The position numbers and the translations under genes were made by a program. The notes below the pieces were generated by a model, which saw only the letters and a list, made by a program, of their open reading frames with translations, did no database searches and was not told the origin of the DNA. A stretch of 64,000 bases of DNA from Odiellus spinosus (lineage: Eukaryota; Arthropoda; Arachnida; Opiliones; Phalangiidae), in NCBI GenBank assembly GCA_963920705.1, contig OY987237.1:12368601-12432600 (forward strand). Reading direction: 5' to 3'. The stretch's first letter is position 1. The number at the start of each line of letters is the position of its first letter. Below are positions 37,299 to 48,836 of the stretch, in pieces.

Positions 37299-37663
37299 TA
37301 AAGGGAGAATGAAACCTAACAACAAATGATTTTTTATCGATTCCTTATCGTTTAAATATGTCTAATCTTACTTAACAAAATTAACAAACAAATATTAAAC
37401 TAGAAATAAATTTAAAACTTGAAAATAGGCTTAGCTGGACTCATGGAGATATTGAATTTCTTCGCATTGAAGGGTCGACCAATGAGCAAAGGCCCGTCGT
37501 TATGGCTTCCAATAACATTCGCTTACCCATCAATGCAAAGAAATTTCCATGAATCCAGCTAAGCCTATTTTCCGGATAAGTTTTAAATTTATTTTAAGAT
37601 AAATATTTGTTTATTAATCTTTTTACTGGTGGTTTAAGCCTATGATAAGTTCCATTCTCCCTT
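37298..37663. mobile_element. TTAA foldback family A copy, GCATTGAAGGGTC core
   Basis: Preceded by a 27-bp poly-A run. Left TTAAAGGGAGAATGAAACC, right end worn to GTTCCATTCTCCCTTCAA. Part of the right arm is deleted. Confidence 0.78.
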
Positions 37664-37890
37664 CAAGGGTAAAGTAAGAAAACACGCCAGATGACGTACA
37701 TACGCGTTGAGTGACGTAAGCGTTGAGTTTCACCCAAAACCAGTTAGGTTGACATTCCCAGTGTAATACTATCATATTCTTGGTTCTGATATGCCTATAT
37801 AATTAATGTATGCTTTGACGATGTAGGTCTGGGTGTGCGTGATGCTGGTGCAGTTGGGGCTTATATTTATAGGTGGTAAAAGTAAAAAAC

Positions 37891-38008
37891 CTATGCCTCC
37901 GTTTCTTCTTCTTCTTCTTGCAATGACCAGCCATGCCTCCAGCACCTCCCATCTCGTCCATACCGCCTCCCAAGACGCTCTTCGAGCCAAATTCGCCCTG
38001 CACCATGC
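37891..38008 (-). CDS. Vsx: Vsx exon: Gly/Met-rich linker, basic run, start of homeodomain
   Basis: Internal exon of 118 nt. The acceptor is TTTTCGCAG at 38009-38010 and onward. The exon opens with GC (end of a Gly codon), then MVQGEFGSKS, a Gly/Met-rich stretch and a run of six Lys followed by RRH; the last two bases AG are completed to Arg by the 34.7-kb exon. A basic run ending RRHRTIF is typical of Vsx just before and into the homeodomain. The donor reads GTTTTTTAC, poor beyond the GT, yet the protein match forces this junction. The Met at 38006 is internal, not a start, because the codon before it is open and phase-compatible with the 60.9-kb exon. Confidence 0.92.
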
Positions 38009-39559
38009 CTGCGAAAACACAAAAATATGAAAATAATCATTAGATAGTGGTACAATTTAAACAAATTAGTAGAAGATTCGATGATCTCAGGGTCGGATTA
38101 TAATGTGTGTTTCTATATTAATAATTGTGCAGAGAATTAGGCCTATATTAATTATACGCAACACCTTTATTCTCCCTTTGAGATGGAATAATCCTTTAAA
38201 TGTTTTTAATTAAAATCTCTCCATTCTATTGACGTAAGAGGCTTAACTCGTAACAAAATTAGTCGTTAGAATATAAACTCGGTACAGGCAAATTCATTCC
38301 GATTGGACAGTACGGGATTTAACGGCAATGGGCTAGCTGATTAATCGATTAACGTTATAATACCACCAATAATCGGTTCCCTCCTACCCAAATCTCTTAG
38401 CTAGACTCGGAGGATTGAAGGGGTGGAAAAAGCTTCAACTCGTCTCCTTTTTACCGGCGTATACAATGTCGCGGTACACGAGGTATAACATTAGGCGTGG
38501 GCTAGCTCTTTCGATCACAATGATGACCGCTCTCTGAGAGGATTTAGTTGACCACGCTAATCCGATAAGCGGAGCGACAAGGCCCTCGTTGATTGCCTCG
38601 TAATCGTCATGTTGCTCTTATACCATCTCCTTCCCCGCGCTCGCATCCGGAAGTCCACCCCGCGGCGCAATTCCCGCGTTATATTGTCGGATTTCCCGAG
38701 TTTTCCTCGCCCGTTCCCTTCCTCTACGTACGAATCAATTGGTTTTCTAAAATCCCCCCGCTAGTTCTCAACAAATCCCGGTTCTTCTTCAGCTCCCGAT
38801 TCATTTCACGCGTAGATTACATCGCAGTCAACGTAAAGTTTAGTTTGCACCTTAAGTTATATACTTGGGAAATAAACATTTTCAACAAGAACTCGTTGAA
38901 GTACGTAAGAATCGGGAAATACAGTAGTGTTGGGCTGAAGTAATCGATTACTTTTAAAAGTAACCGCCAAGATCCAACTTTTCACTGTGCAAAAGACGTC
39001 CGACTTCAACCTCTACTTTTTCCGTCTTTAACTGCTGCATTACGCTTGAAAGTAATCAGTAATCAATTTTTAACCCGGTACTTGTAATCGGTAATCGAAT
39101 CTTTCCAAGTAATTGGATCCGCGCAACACTAAACAGCGTACCATCCTACATACCATCGCATACTTTGTAGTCAAAATTTGTCAGCTATTATTTTCTCACC
39201 TCCCTAAATAGAGTGCACTCTGGGGTTTCATTCATTCCATAAAATACAATATGCCTTGTTAATTGTTATACTCCAATAGTTACGGTTTAATTAGTATTAT
39301 TTTGTATTTAAAACTTTCTACGCGAGGATACTGGTTTAGAATATTTTGGTACTAGACGGCCAGGATAAATATTGCAAACCCAAACTTATAAGGGAAATTC
39401 GAGCGTTTTGTGCCATAATTTGACTCCTTTTCAGGAAATTCAAATGGCTCTCTCTTGAAAACAAAGTAAGAATGATAATTTCAAATGATCTTTCCGAGAA
39501 AACGGTTGAATATTTTTGAAAGAAATTTAGTATAGGAGTTTTTTGACAATACTACACCC

Positions 39560-39800
39560 CCTAAAAATGAGGGGGGGGGGGGGTCTTCCGTAAAGAGGGG
39601 CTCGTCCTACGGAGCTTATTCCTAAAGATGCTAGAGTCATCCCTAAATATTTACGAGAGCCATGTCTAAAAATACAAGGATTATCCCTAAAGACACGTGG
39701 GCCATATCCAAAAGTTCAAGGGTCATCCCTAAAGAAATGGGGGGAGGTCATCCTTAAAGAAACGGGGGGAGGGGCATTCATAAAGATGCGAGGATCTTCC
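39560..39800. repeat. Degenerate GTCATCCCTAAAG array with poly-G run
   Basis: About nine loose units with (G)TCATCC(C/T)TAAAGA and purine-rich ends, about 25-28 bp each, preceded by a run of about a dozen G near 39570-39582. Confidence 0.65.
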
Positions 39801-40684
39801 AATTTTTTATTTAATTTAAGTTTTATGAAAATATAAATTTCATATACTTTGTTAGGTATTGCAATTTTATAGTGAAATAGACTTCAGTATTATCGTGTTT
39901 TAATCCAATCGACGTTTTCATTGAAATTAAAGCGTAGGTAGCGCGTTTGTTCAACGAATTTACAGTTAAATAAAGGAAACCTAGCTTTCATCTGTGTTGA
40001 ATTTTGGGTATGAATGAAGGCTATATGTATATATACAGGGACCGTTTGAAAATGGAGGGATGGCCAAAATCGTTTTCTTATTGGTAAAAAGGGGGCCCTG
40101 TACAACTCGCGAGTAGTATATAGATGAAAACTGTACGGAAGGATTAGGGTCTAAGCCGTAGGATTAACTTCAACCGACGGGGACGTAACAGACGTGAGGA
40201 AAAGCAAGATCCGAGGGGGGAGTGTTAGTTCGGGAAGCTCTATTGTAACATTATATTTACTTTCAATACCTTGTGGGAGCTTTCTACGCTTCGTGTTCTA
40301 TCGGTTCATATATACTGGGTTGTTTCTTTATATTCTCGTCGTAGGAAATCGAAAAGGCGATTCGTGGCATATTTACAATAAAGGAACAAATATAAACCCA
40401 AGAATAAGAATGTCAGCTCCCGAATTTCAATAAATGAACGCCGATTAATTAATTTGTAAAGCTTGGTTAAGTTTGAATATAAGTGATATAAAATCAGACC
40501 AATCAGACGAGCTCAATGGCAAGAATTCAGATTTTCCAGTTTATTCTGGCGACGTTTGAACAAAACTCAGCCCTGTTGAAGGCTCAAATAATATGATTGG
40601 TCCGAATTTACACTATACGCTGAAATTCAAATCTAACACAACTTCATAATTTATATTAAAACACTAATTTAAAATAGAAAAAAC

Positions 40685-41022
40685 CAGAAGCCGATGAAAC
40701 CCTCCTTTGAAGTCTATTACTCCCTGGTCTTGTCTACCCCTCTCTGTATGGGTTAGTTTCAAAAAGCGCGATTCGTATGCCTCCTAACGGTAGATATTTT
40801 CGGAGCGGGAGTTCTTCGAGCGAATATCTCTAGCAGCCTTGGAGTTCGTCAAAAAAACGTCGTCGTTTGTGGAGAGAGAGAATTTCCAATTTTCCGTAGA
40901 CAGGGGGGTATGAAGTAGGACCCCTTCGATCTCGTAAAATTGTGAATTTTACCCATACAGAGAGGAGCGCTATATGGAACATTAGAGTAGTAGACTTCAA
41001 AGGAGGGTTTCATCTACTTCTG
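40685..41022 (+). mobile_element. Family C element, copy 2
   Basis: 338 bp, left CAGAAGCCGATGAAACCC, right end slightly changed (CATCTACTTCTG). Exact 7-bp duplication AAAAAAC at 40678-40684 and 41023-41029. Confidence 0.88.
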
Positions 41023-41077
41023 AAAAAACGTAATTTTAAACATAATTTTGTAAGTTTAATGAATTGAACAGCTGTTC

Positions 41078-41108
41078 TATTTTTAGCTTGTAGGTTTCCC
41101 TTTAAAAA
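41078..41108. mobile_element. AGGGAAACT-type TTAA element, right-end fragment
   Basis: TTTTTAGCTTGTAGGTTTCC then CTTTAA resembles the right end of the element at 60040-60701. Confidence 0.4.
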
Positions 41109-42835
41109 ATTTAATTATTGTGAATATGCTTTATTCGAAATAAGCGTACGAAATAAGAACGATCTCCCAATGAGTCTCGACCCCTAATAAACGCTTTGGT
41201 CATAAACATGTCCATCAAGAGCGCGGTAAATAGTATAGGGACTAGAGAAGGGAAAGTCCGGGGCTTACTACGTATAAGCATTAATATATATAGTAAATTT
41301 AATTCATTGTTCATTTGAAAAGTGGCCTGGAATGTGGCACTGGAAGCCTAATATGAGCGGCCATCATCTTCTACCTTTCTCATCTCCTCTCTCGCTCCCC
41401 AAATATTTCATCCGTTCGCCCCTCGGAATGCGTCGCCTCCTTCGCGCACCCAAGGGCGTTATAGCTAGGAATAGCCACGGTTGTTCGGGCCGTTTAAAGG
41501 GATAATGAATGATATCGAGAAAGCCAATCAGATTATTTCGTTACGAAGATATAAAAATAATCGAAAAACGCCTTGTTTGCTTTTTTAAAGTCATAAAATT
41601 CTCTAATTTGAGATTCTGAGGCCAGACATAAGTCTCTAAGTTGACTAAGACATGCGTCTTGAAATTGCCTGAACGCTCTGAACCAAAACCCAACCCAACT
41701 TTAAAACGCCCCATAAACGTTAGTGATTAAACTGTCCTTAACAAAAATAAAAATTTAAATGGAATTCGGAAAAATTGGTTTGGCTGATCATTTAAAATCT
41801 TTACGAACTTAATTTATATTAATTAGTTAAAATGATTGGCTCATTTCATTAACCCTTGAATGGGTAGGGGGTGGAGATCTCGAAGTTCATTCCATTCTCC
41901 CCGTCTATCTGTCCTCCCTAGCTCTTCTATCTTTACAGCCTCGTATATACTCGTAGCGTCCTCGTCGTAGGTCGTATCCCCCTCGGGTCCCTTCCGTTTT
42001 CTTCGACAGCCGAAGCCAATCCATAATATTCGCCCTCGCAGCTCGGAGGTATGCCGGAGCCCCAGTTATTAGTTATTAGGAAGAAGCTTATTAAGCCAAC
42101 TAATGCGCAGTCTCACCGGCTTCGGGAGGGTGGTTCAGGCGCTGGAAACGAGAGAGAGTGAGTTAGTCCCTAATACGTATTCTAGAGGAATGTGCCAAGG
42201 CCCACCAGCCCACTAACACCCATCCATCGACGCTTCAGGCTTTTATACTTTTTTCGCGCTAAAGAACAAGCCTCTCGGAAATTTTCCTATCTTTCGCGTA
42301 ATGGGAACAGGGCCGTCTTAACGCGTCTTGGGGCTCCCGGTACTCAGTGGGGACCCCCTTGAACCACCGCTTGTACTCAAATGACCCCGAATAGGAAATT
42401 CTGACGATTATCGCTAAGAGACACAATCTTAAACTTCAAAGAGTTAAGAAACTAGTCTGTCTCCTTTTGAATAAGAATACAGGTAAGATTCAAAAACACC
42501 TCATATAGTGTTAATATTCAAATAATCCTTTATGAAGATGCGAATAAAACTTCTTTGAAAATGTTAAAGGGACTCAAATGCAGGAGTTACTGTGACGTCA
42601 GGAAAAATTGGATTGTTGTTACATCTATTCTTCAATGACGACACGATGACGTTTTTCAAACTGAGTCCACCGCATTAGCTCGAGTTCTGTTAAAGACCTA
42701 TTCTTTTTCTTCTTACCAACGAACTTGTTTTTGCAGATCTTTTCACAAGATTCGTCGATACGCCCAAATTTGAGGAGAAGGCGGAAGAAATCTCAGGCGT
42801 TTAGAGATTCGAAGAAATTTCATTGTAATATAATA

Positions 42836-43085
42836 GCCGCGTTCATACTAGGTCTTGAGTTCGATTTAAACCGTTTCAAAACCTTCGCTTGAGTCTTTTC
42901 TCGAATCGATTTGATTCAATTTCTCGAAACTGCTTCGGGAACCAGTTTCATACCGATTCGGTTCCAACAACCGATATATATGAAGCTACGATAAATCGAT
43001 TTATAAAGATGACGCTTGAAATGATTCCCGGCGATTTGATTTTACCGTTTCAAAAAAATTAAGAAAAGCTAGTGTGACCGTAGGT
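42836..43085 (-). mobile_element. Family D element, copy 4, inverted
   Basis: Starts GCCGCGTTCATACTAGGTC and ends GCTAGTGTGACCGTAGG; internal CTCGAATCGATTTGATTC. Reverse orientation to the 7.3- and 22.2-kb copies, with internal deletions. Confidence 0.75.
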
Positions 43086-44549
43086 AATGTTAAGATTGGA
43101 AGAATTATCTGTGATCACGAATAAAATAAACACGCAAATTGGACCGATGATAAGTTGTTCTTGGCCAAATTATCCGCGAGGCTTGTTCTTTATAGGAGAA
43201 ACTGGCTAATATATTTAAAACCGAAGCGTCGAGGAGAAGATGGGGGTAGCGCTCAGGCTGTATTAAAAATGATATGGATTTTTAACGTATAGGCTTTCTC
43301 ATTTCTATATCGAACGAGGTGAGGAGAGGTCGTAGCGTAGGTAGCCGAAAACGCCCTCGAGAGTTTTTCTTTCTTGGTGGCTACATACTTCGGAACTCGT
43401 ACATACACACATTCGAGATGACTACATTTTAGGCTTAGGCCTTTCTTTAAAATAATTTTTATCAAAGCACTCGAGATTTGGCGTATACGAGTGTACTACG
43501 GCGCAGACTTCCGGTGGGTTTCTTCTATTGAATGGATGGGAAACGCGATTTTGCAAAATATCGTAGGAGTTTAAAGGAAAGAAAATTCGTTGGTAATTTA
43601 GATAAAAGTATAAAATGGCTTGTTACACTCACGACCTACGTCATACTACAGTGACGTAGAATTAACAAGTTGAACAAACCGTGGCTATGATTTTTGCGCG
43701 TTCTGGCAAGTAATAAGGTCACTTTCGCGCAGTATTTTTTCGTAAAAGTACTTAATTCAGAGACTCTACGAATCAAAAATTATCGATAATTACGTAAGTC
43801 ATATCGTAAAAAAATGCATGGTATAAATTAAAATAAAATTAATTATGACGTCATTATTTCTTTTTCCAAAAACATTGTACGGGGGCTTCGCGGGGGGTAT
43901 TTACAGCCCATTTAAACTTGGCCCTCACCGCGATGATTCCTGGGAACTCGGAGTTATATTAGGGGGATATGACGCAAATGTTTCAGTTTGTTGATAACCT
44001 TAGATAGTTAAGGGTGGTTAATAACTTATTTGGAACAATTAAATTACATAATTCATTTGTTAAAAACACAATTAATATAGAGCAAAAATCATATACACCC
44101 CATCCTTTGTAAGTACTGTAAATGAAAGTTGGCCCCAAATCGTCTGCTAACCGAGAAAACAGTTATAGGGAAACCCGAGTAATACATTAATCCTTTGTTA
44201 GTAGCGCGCAAACGCTAGGCAGCCAGCCAACCCTAAATCGTCTCAAATATATATATAGCTGCTCTATATAACCACCGATCGTCAGAAGTTGATCTCTCCT
44301 TGCTCTCCTACAATTTGGGAAACCCGAGGCACAACCGCAGACTTCGAAAGAGTCGAGATGGCGATAACATGAAGAAGATTCATGATGGTGCGGGAAAACG
44401 CGGGCGCAATTGGGGAGAGACGTAACCATCAATTCTTCCTGAACACAACTCTCTTTAAAGGGAAACTCGTTCTATATTATTTTCACGCGTACAATCGGGC
44501 CTACAACAGCGCGTGTAGCGGATATTTTACGAAGCAAAAGGTTCTTTTA

Positions 44550-44660
44550 ATTAAATAGAAACTTGGAGCTAAAAATGGAACAACTTTTGATTTTATTTTC
44601 GGAATCACCGCGCCAAAAAACTTTTTAGACACGTTTTTGGTGTTTAAATTAAATCTTTTC
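44550..44660. mobile_element. AGGGAAACT-type TTAA element fragment
   Basis: GAAACTTGGAGCTAAAAATG and TTTATTTTCGGAAT match the arms of 60040-60701; GTTTTTGGTGTTTAAATT matches its inner left part. It runs straight into a family A right arm. Confidence 0.6.
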
Positions 44661-44740
44661 ATTAGTGGATTAGGCCTATTTGAACAATAAGGAATCAATA
44701 AAAAAAATCACTCGTTGTTAGGTTGCATTCTCCCTTTAAA
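44655..44740. mobile_element. TTAA family A right-arm fragment
   Basis: CATTAGTGGATTAGGCCTAT through GGTTGCATTCTCCCTTTAA. The 88-residue frame that begins inside its end (44723) is therefore not a gene start. Confidence 0.75.
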
Positions 44741-45356
44741 TATTTTTACGAAATATTCGGGGTCACTATACGTTTATTATTATTATTTGTTAAAAATCAT
44801 TGTCGTTGCGTACTTGGAATATTTTCATACTATTCTGGTATACACATATCCTCTGTTTTAACGCTGCCAAATGACACGGTTCTTGGTAAGCGAGTGAACC
44901 AGCGTCGCGGGAAGAATTACGGCGAGTGTATATGGGAACTGCACCCTATATATCTACGAGGAGTTAGAGAGTCGGTTAGAGAGATATAATTGAATTACGG
45001 CCCTATTAGGAGAGCTTTGGGTGCTCAGCGCGCGCGAAAGTCCGGGGCGAGCGTCAAGAAAGGGCTTCTAAAATGCTTTCTGACAAGTTGGGAATTATAT
45101 TTACACTGCGCTCGCGAAGGATCCCCCATACCTCCCCAGCAACCTTCTTTAAGCCCCATTGGCTTATGAAACTCGTCTTGGGCTAACTTAATATTATTCT
45201 AAAATATGTAGACATCATTTCTCTCCTTTTCCCGGGCCTTTCCTACATTTTCTATATACTCAAAGTTACCCCGAAGTTGGGTTTTCACGCGTACCCAACT
45301 TTGGCCGCGTGTCCAACAAAAAAAGGGTTCGTATACCACCTGGAAAGCCTATAGAA

Positions 45357-45455
45357 ATGTCAGGAAACTTGGAAATTGGTCCAAAAGTCAGGGAAAAGTC
45401 AGGAAATTTGGAAATTGGTCCAAAAGGTCAGGGAAAAGTCAGGGAATTTGGCTAT
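45357..45455. repeat. TTTCCCTGAC satellite fragment, inverted
   Basis: Two to three units of GGAAATTGGTCCAAAAGGTC and AGGGAAAAGTCAGG, the reverse complement of the 35.2-kb 40-bp unit. Confidence 0.8.
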
Positions 45456-45599
45456 CGCTCCAAGACTAGCGCACGTAATGGCTAGATTAAGGAGTGGAAA
45501 CTAAGCTTAATGAGAAGGTAATAAATTTAAAGCCCGTTGATTGGTTGACCATGAACAAAAAAGGCGGAATATTAGCGAAAATCAAGGCATATTTGTGAT

Positions 45600-46140
45600 A
45601 TTACCGTGGTTCTGACTCAAAATAATTTTTCCTGGAGTTTTGCTGCCTCAAATAATTTTCCGATATTTCCCTGAGTTTTTCTGACTGAAAATCATTTTCC
45701 CTGATATTTCCCTGAGTTTTTCTGACTGAAAATCATTTTCCCTGATATTTCCCTGAGTTTTTCTGACTGAAAATCATTTTCCCTGATATTTCCCTAAGTT
45801 TTTCTGACTGAAAATCATTTTCCCTGATATTTCCCTGAGTTTTTCTGACTGAAAATCATTTTCCCTGATATTTCCCTGAGTTTTTCTGACTGAAAATCAT
45901 TTTCCCTGATATTTCCCTGAGTTTTTCTGACTGAAAATCATTTTCCCTGATATTTCCCTGAGTTTTTCTGACTGAAAATCATTTTCCCTGATATTTCCCT
46001 GAGTTTTTCTGACTGAAAATCATTTTCCCTGATATTTCCCTGAGTTTTTCTGACTGAAAATCATTTTCCCTGATATTTCCCTGAGTTTTTCTGACTCCAA
46101 ATCGTTTTCCCTGATATTTCCTTGTTTTCCCTGTTTTCCA
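45600..46140. repeat. 41-bp TTTTCTGACTGAAAATCATT minisatellite, highly uniform
   Basis: About 12 units of 41 bp, TTTTTCTGACTGAAAATCAT then TTTCCCTGATATTTCCCTGAG. Central units are almost identical, so recent expansion or homogenisation is likely; the edges decay. Confidence 0.92.
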
Positions 46141-46767
46141 TTTTTATACGAAACCCGAGTAGGGTTTTGAAGTTTCGCCAATAATTCGGCTGTGTTGGCG
46201 CATTTGATACAACTAATAGTAAACTAATAGTTTGCGAGCGAATCTTAGTTCTTATACAATTTTCAATCTGTAAACGCGGCTTTGTACTTAAGTTTTAAGG
46301 GAGGTATACATTTTACTATATATTTTACGTGTGCCATCGCCCGGCTTGGCGTTGAAGGCGAGGCGTCAACCACCCATCGCGTATATAGTTTATTTTTGGG
46401 TCTCCTTAACTCCCTCGATTCACCCACGCGCCACCCCTTTTTGGAATTGGATTAAGTTTTCGGTAAGCCCACATCGCCGAACTAATAAGATTTGTATTTA
46501 GGGGGTAATCGCAATTTTCTCTCTCTTTCTCTCTACGTAGCTCTCGCCTCCTTTTGTCATTGAACGAACGATCGGTCCAAGTTGGTGGTTGTTTTGAGGA
46601 AAGTTTTCCACGATTGAAAAATTAATTTGAGAATGAGTTTTATTTATTAAGCCTTGGACTTCGAGGTATAATTTGTTTATTACTATTGTTGACTTTCTGG
46701 AGTTAGAAGATTAACTACTCCATACACCGTCAAATTATACGTATTGCGTTGTTATATATGTAAATAG

Positions 46768-47110
46768 TTAAAGGGAACTTCAAAACAATAATTTTTTTAT
46801 CGATTCCTTATCGTTTAAATAGGCCTAATCTAACAATAAAGAAATTAACAAAGAAATATTAAACTAGAAATAAATTTAAAACTTACCCGGAAAATAGGCT
46901 TAGTCGGATTCATGGAGATCAGCTGAATTTATTCGAGTTGAAGGGTCAGCGACTAATGAACAAAGGCCCGTCGTTAAGGCGAGATCTCCTCGAAACTTTC
47001 AATAACATTCGACTGGTCGCTGACAAATCAACGCGAAGAAATTCAGGATATCCATGAATACAGCTAAGCCTATTTTCCGGGTAATATTTAAATTTATTTC
47101 TAGTTTATAA
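46768..47110. mobile_element. TTAA foldback family A copy, right end replaced
   Basis: TTAAAGGGAACTTCAAAAC to TTTAAATTTATTTCTAGTTT with the GAAGGGTCAGCGA core. It stops in the right arm where family D sequence begins. Confidence 0.78.
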
Positions 47111-47172
47111 GACTGCAGCGAAACTATTTGAATCGGTTTGAATCGACTCCAAGGCCTAGTGTGAACATACAC
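47108..47172 (+). mobile_element. Family D right-end fragment
   Basis: GACTGCAGCGAAACTATTTG then TCCAAGGCCTAGTGTGAAC. Only the right end of a family D element, fused to a broken family A copy. Confidence 0.6.
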
Positions 47173-47639
47173 ATTTTCTTCTTGAAAATAAGCGTTGCGC
47201 ACTAGGTATGTACTTGTACCAGAACAAGAGCCTGTAAAAGGGGAGGCGAAGTAAAATTGCTTAGTTTTCTTGCTATGGCGAAATGAAGACGCGAAGTATC
47301 AGGGGCTATATAGTAGAGGATAGAGAGATTTGGCCATCCAATTTGTAGCAAGCTACTCCGTGAGCACACAACGTGGATAAAGAGGGGTGAGATTGGCACG
47401 GAGGTATACGAGCGAAAGGTATGACTAGGCCGGTGTTACGCCTCAGTCAACGCTCGCAACGGGGGAGGCTTTCAACTGTCATTTTCAGATATGCAGAAGA
47501 AACTATAGAGTCAGCTACTATACGTGTGTCTATAAGGTCTCTGCTTTAAAGCTTACAAAATCTTAGTCTACAGCGGTACACAGACACAATCGTACTTTAA
47601 TTCTATTTATTCTTTATTTTTTGCTAAGATAAGTTCTTA

Positions 47640-48065
47640 AAATGTTAAAGTCGAGTTTTCAATGTTCAAGTCGAGTACTCAATGTTCAAATCGAGTACTC
47701 AATGTTCAAATCGAGTACTCAATGTTCAAGTCGAGTACTCAATTTTCAAGTCGAGTACTCAATGTTCAAGTCTAGTAGTCAATGTTCAAGTCAAGTACTC
47801 AATTTTCAAGTCGAGTAGTCAATGTTCAAGTCGAGCAATCGAGGTTAAAAGGGAGTAGTCAATGTTGATGTTGATTAATCAACATTAAAACCGAAAAATC
47901 AAAGTACACGTCGTGAAATCAAGGTTAAAATTCTTATCGTCGAGTAGTCAAGGTTTGAAGTCGAGTAGTCAAGGTTTAAAGTCAAGCAGTTAAGGTTTAA
48001 AGTCGAGTAGTTAAGGTTTAAAGTCGAGTAGTTAAGGTTTAAAGTCGAATAATAAGAAAGTCGAA
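47640..48065. repeat. 20-bp AATGTTCAAGTCGAGTACTC array
   Basis: About 20 units; the left half is 20 bp (AATGTTCAAGTCGAGTACTC), the right half about 21 bp (AAGGTTTAAAGTCGAGTAGT). The minus-strand frame through it (47899-48276) is repeat-driven. Confidence 0.88.
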
Positions 48066-48499
48066 TTATAAGAAAGAGTTTCCATTTATTCGCCGGCCTT
48101 TCCTTAGGCGCGTTTTTCTTAATCGCAGAATACAACGTGTTCAAAGATACAACGGACGAGTTGTCCGATAAATCTTTTGAAAGATGGCCGATGATTATAG
48201 TTAGGGTTTTATATATAGTCTTTGAGCGGGGCTCGAGGAGGAACGCAGGCCGCGCAGTGTAAGAGATTTTCTTCAAGTGGAAAATTGGCAGGTAGTCCCG
48301 CAGCTTGTTTCATCTTCTAGCTTCATCATCGAGGCGGGGGCGGATCGGAGAGGTAGGCTTACATTGTAAGGATCTTAAAGGGATAATGGATTACGATTCT
48401 ATCGAGTCTTTTTTTCTTTTTTTTTTTTTTAATAATGTAAAATAAATATTATCACGATATCTTTGCTTTTTGAATATCGGGGCTGTTTATTGGCTATAT

Positions 48500-48836
48500 C
48501 AGAAGCCGATGAAACCCTCCTTTGAAGTCTATTACTCCCTGATCTTGTCTACCCCTCTCTGTATGGGTTAGTTTCAAAAAGCGCGATTCGTACGCCTCCT
48601 AACGGTAGATATTTTCGAAGCGGGAGTTCGTCGAGCGAATATATCTAGCAGCCTTGGAGTTCGTCAAAAAAAGTCGTCGTTTGTGGAGAGAGAGAATTTC
48701 CAATTTTCCGTAGACAGGGGGGAATGAAGTAGGACCCCTTCTAACTCGTAAAATTGGGAATTTTACCCATACAGAGAGGAGCGCTATATGGAACATTGGA
48801 GTAGTAGACTTCAAAGGAGGATTTCATCGGCTTCTG
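48500..48836 (+). mobile_element. Family C element, copy 3
   Basis: 337 bp, both terminal repeats intact, exact 7-bp duplication GCTATAT at 48493-48499 and 48837-48843. Confidence 0.9.
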
